Below, one piece after another: positions 9,635 through 18,134 of a stretch of DNA of 64,000 nt (its first letter is position 1; every line of letters starts with the position of its first letter). This DNA is from an uncultured Oscillospiraceae bacterium (GTDB lineage: Bacteria > Bacillota > Clostridia > Oscillospirales > Oscillospiraceae). The notes beneath the pieces are model-generated. The model made no database searches. It was not told where the DNA came from and saw only the letters and a list, made by a program, of their open reading frames with translations. Where the stretch lies: contig CATNCS010000002.1 of NCBI GenBank assembly GCA_950097245.1, forward strand, positions 1-64,000. Reading direction: 5' to 3'. The position numbers and the translations under genes are program-made.

Positions 9635-11311
9635 ATGAAAAAGTTCTTTCGCAGGAGCATCTCCCTCGCCCTGGCGCTGGTCATGGCTACAGGTCTGCTG
9701 GCAAGCTGCGGCGGCGGCAACAAGCTGGGCGGAAACAGCAAGGGCCTGGAGGTAGACCCCGCCGAGGTGGCCATGCCCCTGGCGGAAAAGGCCACCATCA
9801 AGGGCCTGACCCAGTTCCCCGCCGGCACCGAGTCCGACCCCAACAACCGCACCATCTTCAAGCGCCTGGAGGAGCAGACCAACGTCCATGTGGAGTGGCG
9901 GGCCATTCAGAAAGACCAGTGGGGCGACACCATCCAGCTGGAGATGTCCAACGCCAAGACCCTGCCCGATTTCGTGTTCGACGCAGGCTTTGGCGAGGTC
10001 GATCTGCTGAAGTACTCCAAGCAGGGCGTTATCATCCCCCTGGAGGACTATATTGACAAGTATATGCCCAACCTGAAAAAGGTCTTTGAGCAGGTGCCTG
10101 AGTATGAGGCCATGTGCAGGGACTCGGAGGGCCACATCTGGGGCCTGCCCTGGATCGAGCAGCTGGGCTACCACAACACCGCCATCCAGCTGCTGGGCAA
10201 CATGCCCTTCATCAACACCGCGTGGCTGGACTTCCTGGGCCTGGAGATGCCCACCACCGTGGACGAGTTCGAGGCTGTCCTCATTGCCTTCCGTGACAAC
10301 GCCGCTGCCCTGAAAGCCCAGTTCAACATCGACGGCGACATCATCCCCATGTCCTGCATCGTCAACGACGGCGGCCAGGACCCCTTCATCCTCATCAACG
10401 GCTTTGGCGAGGGCTACGGCGACCCCGACGCCGGGAAGCACCTGGCCGTGACCGACGAGGGCAAGGTGGTCAGCGTGGCCACCTCCGAGGGCTTCAAGAA
10501 GGGCACCGCCTGGCTGCACAAGCTGTATGAGGAGAAGCTCATCGACGTGGAAGCCTTCACCCAGGACTGGTCCACCTACGTGGCCAAGGGCAAGAGCGGC
10601 CGCTACGGTGTCTGCTTCACCTGGGACGTGGGTAATGTCGCCCCCTCCCTGGAGGGCTGGGCGCCCCTGCCCATGCTGAAGGCTGACACCGTGAACCTCA
10701 CTCCCGCCACCGCCTCCTACACCTCCGGCTTCCAGCGCGGCCGCTGCGTTGTCACCTCCGTGGCCGAGAATCCCGCCCTGGTCTGCGCCTGGCTGGACCA
10801 GATGTACGCTCCCCTCCAGTCCCCCCAGAACAACTGGGGCACCTATGGCGAGGATGACGGCTTCGACATCTTCACCATGGGCACCAATGCCAAGGGCGAG
10901 CCCATGCTCCAGCACGCCCCTCTGGGCGACAAGTCCCCCGTGGAGGTCCGGGAGGCCGAGAGCGTCAACGGCCCTCTGGCCATCCTGGACAGCTACTACG
11001 GCGAGTACGTCACTCTGCCCGATGACGCCGCTTACCGCCTGGACTGGATCAAGGAGATCTACACCCCCGTCTGCACCGCCAAGTACTGCCTGCCCAGCTT
11101 CTTCATGACTCAGGAGGACTCCGTGACCGATTCCAACCTGGGCGCCGATATCGGCAAGTGCATCAACGAGTTCAAGGCCCGCGCCGTCCTGGAGGGCTTC
11201 TCCGACGCCGACTGGGATCAGTTCCAGGCCGACCTCCAGTCCTATAAGCTGGACGAGTATGTGGCCCTGTATCAGAAGTATTTCGACGCCTATCTGGAGG
11301 CCCAGAAGTAA
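9635..11311 (+). CDS. Extracellular solute-binding lipoprotein (LplA-like)
   Basis: Lipobox LLASCGGG; follows two permeases; RBS AAAAGGAG. Confidence 0.9.
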   Translation: MKKFFRRSISLALALVMATGLLASCGGGNKLGGNSKGLEVDPAEVAMPLAEKATIKGLTQFPAGTESDPNNRTIFKRLEEQTNVHVEWRAIQKDQWGDTIQLEMSNAKTLPDFVFDAGFGEVDLLKYSKQGVIIPLEDYIDKYMPNLKKVFEQVPEYEAMCRDSEGHIWGLPWIEQLGYHNTAIQLLGNMPFINTAWLDFLGLEMPTTVDEFEAVLIAFRDNAAALKAQFNIDGDIIPMSCIVNDGGQDPFILINGFGEGYGDPDAGKHLAVTDEGKVVSVATSEGFKKGTAWLHKLYEEKLIDVEAFTQDWSTYVAKGKSGRYGVCFTWDVGNVAPSLEGWAPLPMLKADTVNLTPATASYTSGFQRGRCVVTSVAENPALVCAWLDQMYAPLQSPQNNWGTYGEDDGFDIFTMGTNAKGEPMLQHAPLGDKSPVEVREAESVNGPLAILDSYYGEYVTLPDDAAYRLDWIKEIYTPVCTAKYCLPSFFMTQEDSVTDSNLGADIGKCINEFKARAVLEGFSDADWDQFQADLQSYKLDEYVALYQKYFDAYLEAQK

Positions 11312-11341
11312 ACGTTCCCAGGCAGAGAGCTGCCGTTCCTA

Positions 11342-11381
11342 CGTTCCCCCGTCCCTCCCTGTGGGGGCGGGGGCGTTTTAA
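11342..11381 (+). terminator. Rho-independent terminator
   Basis: CCCCCGTCCCTCCCTGTGGGGGCGGGGGCGTTTT. Confidence 0.55.
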
Positions 11382-11421
11382 AAAGGTCAGAATAAAACGC
11401 CCTCTATGGCGGGCGTGTGCA

Positions 11422-12930
11422 ATGATGGAGGTTCCTATGAGCAGTAACATTTTAAGGGAAGCGCGGAGACATGAGGAGATCGCGGAGCAGCTGATCCCGC
11501 CCCAGGCCCGCCCCTCGTTCCACCTGTCTTCCCGGGTGGGATGGATGAACGATCCCAACGGCTTTTCCTATTACCAGGGGAAATACCACCTGTTTTATCA
11601 GTATTACCCCTACGAATCCAAATGGGGCCCCATGCACTGGGGGCACGCGGTCAGTGAGGACCTGCTCCACTGGGAGTATCTCCCGGCCGCCCTGGCCCCG
11701 GATACGCCGGCAGACAAGGACGGGTGCTTTTCCGGCAGCGCGGTGGAGCTGGCTGACGGCCGGCAGCTGCTGATGTATACGGGTGTCTCCGCCGGGCCCA
11801 AGCTGCCGGACGGGACCAGTGACGACAGGCAGACCCAGTGCGTCGCGGTGGGAGACGGCGTGAACTATGAGAAGTACCCCGGCAATCCGGTCCTGACCGG
11901 CGAGGACATCCCCGAGGGCGGCAGCAAGGTGGATTTCCGGGACCCGAAAATCTGGCGGGAGGCGGATGGGACCTACCGCTGCGTGGCGGGGAACCGCCCG
12001 GCCGACGGCAGCGGCCAGATCCTCCTTTACTCCAGCCCGGACGGGTTCCACTGGAAGTTCGAGAGTGTGCTGGCCGAAAACAAAAACAGGTTCGGCCTGA
12101 TGTGGGAGTGCCCGGACTTCTTCCAGCTGGACGGGAAATATGTCCTTCTGACCAGCCCCCAGGATATGCTGCCCAGTGGGTTCGAGTACCACAACGGCAA
12201 CGGGACCCTGTGCCTGATTGGCAGCTTTGATGAGCAGAGCAAGACCTTCCAGGAGGAGCGCGACCAGGCCATTGACTACGGCATCGACTTCTACGCCCCC
12301 CAGACCCTGCTGGCCCCCGATGGCCGGCGGATCATGATCGCCTGGATGCAGAACTGGGACACCCTGTCCATCGCATCCCTGAAAGCCCCCTGGTTTGGAC
12401 AGATGACGGTGCCCAGGGAGCTGTCCATCAAAAATGGCCGGCTGTATCAGTGTCCGGTCCGTGAGCTGGACGGGCTACGGAGCGGACGTGTCTCCTATCA
12501 AAATGTAGACTTCCAGGGAGAGCTGACCCTGGAAGGGATCAAGGGCCGAAAGGTTGACGTCACCATCACCCTGAGGCCCGGCGATGAGGAACATATTTAT
12601 AAAAAATTCTCCGTCTGGTTCGGGCAGGACGATACTTACCATACAGCGATCAGCTTCCGGCCCTATGAGTCCGTTCTGAAAATCGACCGCAAATTCTCCG
12701 GCTCACGCCGGGCCATCATCCACCAGCGGAGGTGTAAGGTCCCCCAAAACGGGGGGAATATCACCTTCCGTATGATCCTGGACCGCTTCAGCGTAGAGAT
12801 TTTTGTCAATCACGGCGAGCAGACCCTGTCGGCGACCATGTATACCGATCTGTCCGCCGACGGCTTTCGGTTCTTTGCTGACGGGGAGGTCACCATGGAC
12901 ATTGAAAAGTACGATCTGGACGGGGAATAG
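11422..12930 (+). CDS. Glycoside hydrolase family 32 (sucrose/fructan hydrolase)
   Basis: 502 aa; WMNDPNGF, FRDPK, WECPDFF motifs. Confidence 0.95.
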   Translation: MMEVPMSSNILREARRHEEIAEQLIPPQARPSFHLSSRVGWMNDPNGFSYYQGKYHLFYQYYPYESKWGPMHWGHAVSEDLLHWEYLPAALAPDTPADKDGCFSGSAVELADGRQLLMYTGVSAGPKLPDGTSDDRQTQCVAVGDGVNYEKYPGNPVLTGEDIPEGGSKVDFRDPKIWREADGTYRCVAGNRPADGSGQILLYSSPDGFHWKFESVLAENKNRFGLMWECPDFFQLDGKYVLLTSPQDMLPSGFEYHNGNGTLCLIGSFDEQSKTFQEERDQAIDYGIDFYAPQTLLAPDGRRIMIAWMQNWDTLSIASLKAPWFGQMTVPRELSIKNGRLYQCPVRELDGLRSGRVSYQNVDFQGELTLEGIKGRKVDVTITLRPGDEEHIYKKFSVWFGQDDTYHTAISFRPYESVLKIDRKFSGSRRAIIHQRRCKVPQNGGNITFRMILDRFSVEIFVNHGEQTLSATMYTDLSADGFRFFADGEVTMDIEKYDLDGE

Positions 12931-12939
12931 GAGGCAGAA

Positions 12940-13920
12940 ATGAATCGAAAATTCGACGTTGTGGCCCTTGGAGAGCTGCTGATCGACTTTACGCAGAATG
13001 GAGTCAGCGAACAGGGAAATCCGCTGCTGGAGGCCAACCCCGGCGGCGCGCCCTGCAATGTGCTGGCCATGCTGCAAAAGCTGGGGAAGGCCACCGCCTT
13101 TGTGGGCAAGGTGGGGGAGGATATGTTTGGCCGCCAGCTCCGCGGGGTGGTGGAACAGGCCGGCATCGACCTGACAAATCTGGTGATGGACCCTGCCGCC
13201 CACACGACCCTGGCCTTTGTGCAGACCTTCGCCAACGGCGACCGGGATTTCTCCTTCTACCGCGACCCCGGCGCTGATATGCTGCTTACCGCCGATGAGG
13301 TGCCGGAGGATGTGATCGCCAATAGCCGCGTCTTCCACTTCGGCACTCTGTCCATGACCCATCCCGGCGTGCGCGAGGCCACCAAAAAGGCAGTGGCCTG
13401 CGCAAAAGACGCCGGAGCTCTGGTGTCCTTTGACCCCAACCTCCGCCCGCCCCTGTGGGCCGGTCTGGAGGATGCCCGGGCGCAGATCGCCTGGGGGCTG
13501 GGGCAATGCGACGTGCTGAAGATTGCCGACAATGAGCTGGAGTTTATGACCGGCCAGACGGACTTTGACAAGGGCGCCGCTGTCCTTCAGGCGGAGTACC
13601 CCAACATCCGCATTTTGAACGTCACCGCCGGGGCAGAGGGCAGCTGCTCCTACTACGGAGGCAGGCGGGTGTTTGTTCCCGCCGTCAAGCTGGGCGGCAC
13701 CATTGAGACCACCGGCGCGGGGGACACCTTCTGCGCCTGCGTGCTGAACTTTGTTCTGGAACACGGCACAGAAAATTTGACAGAAGCGGATCTGACCGAC
13801 ATGCTGCGCTTCGCTAACGCCGCCGCTTATCTTGTCACCACCAGAAAGGGAGCAATCCGCTCCATGCCAGAACAGGCAGAGGTGGAAGCTCTTATGAGCG
13901 GAGATGGAGGTGGTCTGTGA
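12940..13920 (+). CDS. PfkB family carbohydrate kinase (fructokinase-like)
   Basis: 326 aa; GELLIDF, NPGGAPCNV, TTGAGDTFCA. Confidence 0.93.
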   Translation: MNRKFDVVALGELLIDFTQNGVSEQGNPLLEANPGGAPCNVLAMLQKLGKATAFVGKVGEDMFGRQLRGVVEQAGIDLTNLVMDPAAHTTLAFVQTFANGDRDFSFYRDPGADMLLTADEVPEDVIANSRVFHFGTLSMTHPGVREATKKAVACAKDAGALVSFDPNLRPPLWAGLEDARAQIAWGLGQCDVLKIADNELEFMTGQTDFDKGAAVLQAEYPNIRILNVTAGAEGSCSYYGGRRVFVPAVKLGGTIETTGAGDTFCACVLNFVLEHGTENLTEADLTDMLRFANAAAYLVTTRKGAIRSMPEQAEVEALMSGDGGGL

Positions 13921-15461
13921 TGCGGAAGGAAAAAGCTGGAATGAATATTGGGGCTGCACCAATCTGCTTGGTATTGTTTTTATTGACCATTTTTTTATTC
14001 AGCGGCTGCGGACAAAATTCCAATGGAGACGGCAGCTTTGCCGACCCTGGAAATGACAAAGATTTTTCCCAACTGACTACGCCGGAGCAGCAGGAGGCGG
14101 CTTACAACTATCGGGCTTATTTCCGGCCCGCCCTGGATGGAGGCGAGCAGCCCTATGTGGGGGACACTATGCCCTTCTATGAGGACGGCGTCTATTACAT
14201 CTACTACCTGAAGGATAAGGGCGATTCCCGCAACCATTCCCTCTATCTGGCCACCACCACGGATTTTGTCCGCTACATCGAATATGACGAGGCGATTCTG
14301 GAGTCTACCCCGGGCGCTCAGGATGACTGGATCGGCACTGGCTCCGTGGTAAAGGTGGGTGAGAAATACTATTTGTTCTACACCGGCCACACCGATGGGC
14401 CCATGGAGTTTAAAGAAAAAATTCTGGTGGCGGAGGGGGACAGCCCCTTGGCTTTTACAAAGCTGCCGGACTGGGAACTGATCCCGCCCGAGGAACTGGG
14501 CCAGAAGCGGGACTTCCGCGACCCCCAGGCCTACTACGATCCTGACAGCGGGAGTATCACCCTGACGGTAACCGCCGCTCAAGACGGCGTGGCCCGGATC
14601 TTGAAGTTTACTCTGAGCGCCGACCTGCAGACCAGCACCTATGACGGCATCATCTTTTCCGACCCTACCGAAAGCTTTTGGAACCTGGAGTGCAGCGATA
14701 CCTTCCGCCTGGGTGACACTTGGTACCTCACCTACTCGGGCCAGGACGATACGCTCTGGTTCACCAGTTCCGACACCCCCTACGGCCCCTACGGAGAGGC
14801 CAAGCGCCTGGACGGCAAGCTGTTCTACGCCGCCAAGCATGTGGAGGATGGAGAAAATTCCTACATGGTGGGCTGGGCCCGCCGGTCTGAGGTGATGTTT
14901 TCCACCATGGGCGTTACCGACTGGGCGGGCAATCTGGCGGTGCAGAAAATCATTCAGAAAGAAAACGGGGATTTGGCGCTGGCGCCGGTGGATTCTGTCG
15001 CGGAAGGCTTTACCGCCCGCCGATTGCTGGCAGTAAAGAAACCAGAGGTGCTTGTGAAGGCTAAGGATTCCTACGTCTATATGGATACCTTTACCTGCTA
15101 TGAGAGCTTTCTGATCCAAGGCGAGTTCTGTTATGAGAAAGAGGGCATATTCGGCCTGAGCTTTGACTTTGACGGCAACCCCGGATTAAACAAGTTCATT
15201 GCGGTCAATCCCGCTGAACATAAACTCCAGCTTTGGTTCAATGAGGGTGACACCCTAATCACTGAGACGGCAGCGGAGCTCCAGCCGGGTGAGATTTATT
15301 CCTTCACCTACATTCAGGAGGGCTCTGTAGGTATCTTCTACATTGACGGCGTGGCGGCCCTGACTGTCCGCCTGTATGGTGCCAGCGGCAAGCCGATTCA
15401 ATTGTTTGCGAAAGAAAATAGCGTACAGTTCATGTCGCTGGAACAGTACACACGGCCTTGA
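13917..15461 (+). CDS. GH32-like secreted lipoprotein
   Basis: 514 aa; lipobox LFSGCGQ, five-blade-like YEDGVYYIYYL, KRDFRDPQAYYD, NLECSD; overlaps kinase stop. Confidence 0.8.
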   Translation: MMRKEKAGMNIGAAPICLVLFLLTIFLFSGCGQNSNGDGSFADPGNDKDFSQLTTPEQQEAAYNYRAYFRPALDGGEQPYVGDTMPFYEDGVYYIYYLKDKGDSRNHSLYLATTTDFVRYIEYDEAILESTPGAQDDWIGTGSVVKVGEKYYLFYTGHTDGPMEFKEKILVAEGDSPLAFTKLPDWELIPPEELGQKRDFRDPQAYYDPDSGSITLTVTAAQDGVARILKFTLSADLQTSTYDGIIFSDPTESFWNLECSDTFRLGDTWYLTYSGQDDTLWFTSSDTPYGPYGEAKRLDGKLFYAAKHVEDGENSYMVGWARRSEVMFSTMGVTDWAGNLAVQKIIQKENGDLALAPVDSVAEGFTARRLLAVKKPEVLVKAKDSYVYMDTFTCYESFLIQGEFCYEKEGIFGLSFDFDGNPGLNKFIAVNPAEHKLQLWFNEGDTLITETAAELQPGEIYSFTYIQEGSVGIFYIDGVAALTVRLYGASGKPIQLFAKENSVQFMSLEQYTRP

Positions 15462-15608
15462 TTATTTCTGCTGTTTCTGAATGAGAGAATTAAGCCGAAA
15501 GGGGCAACTGCTTGAGACGCTATCTGTATGGCGGCCTGTAGATACTGGGTGGCAAGCTAAGGCTCTGCCCCAATCTCTCTAAGGCGTGGAGTAAGCTGAG
15601 CTTATAAC

Positions 15609-15751
15609 CCTGTTGTGGAAGGGACAAAAGTCGGCAGTTACCGTTTCTAAAGGGACAGTAGAGGGCATCAATGTGGCAAAGACCTCTCTTATTACATTGG
15701 AGGCTTGGGGGAATGAATATGCTTTTGAAAAGGATCTGGTCTACTTAAAAT
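15609..15751 (+). pseudogene. Remnant reading frame (TVEGINVAKTSLITLEAWGNEYAFEKDLVYLK*)
   Basis: Protein-like frame without a start, preceded by a stop in an adjacent frame. Confidence 0.3.
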
Positions 15752-15779
15752 AAGACATTTGACTGAAACCCAATAAGGG

Positions 15780-16484
15780 GTGATCCGCATAAAGAGACAG
15801 ATATTAGTTGTGGATAATGATTTAGCCACATGTCAGAGTATACGAGAAGGCTTACGGGATAGCTTGACAGAGGTGTGCTGCATAACATCTGCGGTGGAAG
15901 CACTGACCAGCTATATGAAGCAGGATTATTGTCTGGTTATTCTGGATATCCAACTTGATGATATAGACAGTATGGAACTGCTCAAAACAATGCGGTGTAC
16001 GAACCACACTCCAATTTTAGTACTTACTGCTCCTTTAACATCGGAGGAAATCATTACGCTTCTCAATGCAGGTGCAGATACTTATCTCGAAAAACCGCTG
16101 AATATAGAGGTTTGTTTTGCACAGGCAAACGCCTTGATGCGATTATATATTGATTCAGACATTAATCATGAACAACATCAGCCTCTTATCCGTGGGGCAG
16201 AATTGATCGTCAGTCCCCGATACAGACAAGTTATGGTGGATGGTAAACCGCTGGAATTGAGTCGTAAAGAATTTGACTTGCTGCACTGCCTCGCTGCTTA
16301 TCCTGGTCAGGTATTTTCCCGTGAACAGATTTACAGCCATATCTGGGATGATGAACCCACTGTAGCTGTGGATGAAGCTGTAAAATCACTGATCAAGAAA
16401 CTCCGAAAGAAGTTGGCCACTGTCGATAAAGACTACATTCAAAATATGCGCGGAGTCGGATATAAATTTGTTTTACAAGATTAA
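15780..16484 (+). CDS. OmpR/PhoB-family response regulator, orphan
   Basis: 234 aa; receiver ILVVDND...VILDIQLDD...YLEKPL and winged-helix LSRKEFDLLHCLAAYPGQVFSREQIYSHIW; GTG start. Confidence 0.88.
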   Translation: MIRIKRQILVVDNDLATCQSIREGLRDSLTEVCCITSAVEALTSYMKQDYCLVILDIQLDDIDSMELLKTMRCTNHTPILVLTAPLTSEEIITLLNAGADTYLEKPLNIEVCFAQANALMRLYIDSDINHEQHQPLIRGAELIVSPRYRQVMVDGKPLELSRKEFDLLHCLAAYPGQVFSREQIYSHIWDDEPTVAVDEAVKSLIKKLRKKLATVDKDYIQNMRGVGYKFVLQD

Positions 16485-16504
16485 ATATGTATAAATCAAT
16501 ATCG

Positions 16505-16552
16505 GTCAGCAGAATGGCATCCTGTTTAGGGAAATTCTGCTGACTGACTTTT
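16505..16552 (+). terminator. Rho-independent terminator
   Basis: GTCAGCAGAAT...ATTCTGCTGAC then TGACTTTTTT. Confidence 0.75.
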
Positions 16553-16572
16553 TTGTCGAAATATGCGAAAAC

Positions 16573-16627
16573 AGCCCCGATAAAGCCCCGGTAAAGCCCC
16601 GAACACGCCCCTTTTAGTTTCTATACT
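16573..16627 (+). promoter_or_regulatory. Three 11-bp direct repeats upstream of a TATACT -10-like box
   Basis: AGCCCCGATAA / AGCCCCGGTAA / AGCCCCGAACA at 16573, 16584, 16595; TATACT at 16622. Confidence 0.45.
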
Positions 16628-16639
16628 ATCTCCAATGGC

Positions 16640-16983
16640 AGTATTAAGACAAACGGAGGGATTCAACCACCCCGGCAGGCGGCAGTAAAACTGCCACTTT
16701 TCCCCTTGGTGAAGGGAGATAAGCCGTCTGTGTGCCAGCCGTAAACGGAAGGAGTTCCTTCCATCGTATTGAGAATGTCCGCCGGTATGACGTGCCAGGA
16801 CACACCGCTTACTTGAAAGCATTCAGGCGTCCTTGTCTCAATTTCTCTCGCAGGAATAGAAGGGAGCCGGTTCAAGGATCGACAAAACCTCCGCCTGCCC
16901 GATCAGTCACATCGACAAGATATCTCAATGCGTACCAAGCGGCCGAATTTTCACAGCTTTGTGGATTCGGCCGCTCTTTTTAT
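16640..16983 (+). ncRNA. Candidate structured non-coding RNA/leader ending in terminator
   Basis: GGCAG-TAAAA-CTGCC, GGAAGG-AGTT-CCTTCC, long-range GGCAGGCGG (16674-16682)/CCGCCTGCC (16891-16899), terminal AGCGGCCGAAT...ATTCGGCCGCT-CTTTT. Confidence 0.45.
16938..16982 (+). terminator. Strong rho-independent terminator
   Basis: AGCGGCCGAAT (16938-16948) / ATTCGGCCGCT (16965-16975) followed by CTTTTTATA. Confidence 0.8.
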
Positions 16984-17076
16984 ACCTATGGGGTTTATCC
17001 CAGGTGTCGTTCTCCGCCAATCACATTTATCGCTTCACAGTACAACAATAAATTTTGATTGGAAAGGAAATTCATT

Positions 17077-17559
17077 ATGAATAACGATATGCGATCCTAT
17101 GTAATCAACCTGCTGGAAACTTATCAGGAGCGCACGCGGAAGATCGCTCTGCTACACTACGAGTTGGAACACCCCGCCCGTACATCCGAGGCTGAGATAA
17201 TCAGTGCGATGGCCTTGGGGCATGGTGCTGGCGGCAGCAGTCACACCGAGGGCCACATCTCCGACAAGACCCTCTACATCGCGCTCAACTACCAGAGCAA
17301 GGTTGATAAGCTGAACGCTGACACAAAAGAGGAGATTGTGGTGCATCTGGTGGAGCTGGAGCAGAAGCGGCTGGATTACTACATCTCGCTCTTGGAGTCC
17401 AGTCAAGCAGAAGTGATACATTTGTCCTATTTTGAGAGGTTATCCCAAGAAAAAGTGGCTGAATCCCTGGATTTATCTATCCGGACAGTCCAAACGTTAA
17501 AAGCCAAGGCGTTGAAGACTTTGACGGGGATGTACCAGTACGTCGCAAAACTCAACTAA
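17077..17559 (+). CDS. Sigma-70-like helix-turn-helix protein (mobile-element associated)
   Basis: MNNDMRSYVINLLETYQERTRKIALL...LSYFERLSQEKVAESLDLSIRTVQTLKAKALKTL; RBS GGAAAGGAAA. Confidence 0.75.
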   Translation: MNNDMRSYVINLLETYQERTRKIALLHYELEHPARTSEAEIISAMALGHGAGGSSHTEGHISDKTLYIALNYQSKVDKLNADTKEEIVVHLVELEQKRLDYYISLLESSQAEVIHLSYFERLSQEKVAESLDLSIRTVQTLKAKALKTLTGMYQYVAKLN

Positions 17560-17671
17560 ACCGATTTGCGCGGCTTTTGCGGGAAATTTGCGGCTGTACT
17601 TCGCTGTATCTGCCGCTAGAAGGTAGTTGTAATTGCGTTTAATTCTGTGTTATTATTAAGCTGTCAAAAAA

Positions 17672-17706
17672 GGAAGGCACTCCAGGCCATGTCTGGGGTG
17701 CCTTCC
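17672..17706 (+). terminator. Hairpin downstream of sigma-like gene
   Basis: GGAAGGCACtCCA / TGGgGTGCCTTCC. Confidence 0.6.
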
Positions 17707-17732
17707 CCTATTATTTACAAGGGGGTCATCTT

Positions 17733-17996
17733 ATGCGGGAAAAGATCACAGCAGAACAGTACACGCAAATGAAGGAAACCGACATCCGCTCCGTGGACCC
17801 GGCCACAGTGCCGGATATCCGGGACATCCATGTAAACCCAGCGCTTCCGCCGGCCGAGCGAATCCGGGAGGCCGCCCGACAGATGAAGGGCAATCCCTTC
17901 GTCTACCGCTGCGGCGGTCTTTTGGTCAAGACCTCCTTTGCCGGAACCCGGCCCCTCCAGGCTGTCCTGGAGGAGTGCCTGGAACATTCTAAATGA
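17733..17996 (+). CDS. DUF6870-like hypothetical protein
   Basis: 87 aa; preceded by RBS-like CAAGGGGG; common neighbour of recombinases in clostridial elements (recall, not searched). Confidence 0.6.
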   Translation: MREKITAEQYTQMKETDIRSVDPATVPDIRDIHVNPALPPAERIREAARQMKGNPFVYRCGGLLVKTSFAGTRPLQAVLEECLEHSK

Positions 17997-18134
17997 CAGC
18001 GCCGGTAAAACTCGCCCTTTACACAGAGCGAAAAAGCTGATATACTGAATGCGGATCAAATCAGATAAGGTTATTCCATGAGTGCTTTCTGACTGAAAAT
18101 CCGCATGTTGCGGGGAATGTCAGGAGGTTTTCTC

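Noticed and set aside
9335-10915. 526-aa minus-strand ORF
   Set aside because: Antisense to solute-binding protein and permease; Gly/Val/His-rich shadow translation.
16573-16605. Replication iterons
   Set aside because: Only three short repeats, no Rep gene nearby; the PhoB-box reading fits the adjacent regulator better.
16526-16875. Short minus-strand ORFs over the structured region
   Set aside because: No RBS, no family resemblance; region better explained as structured RNA.
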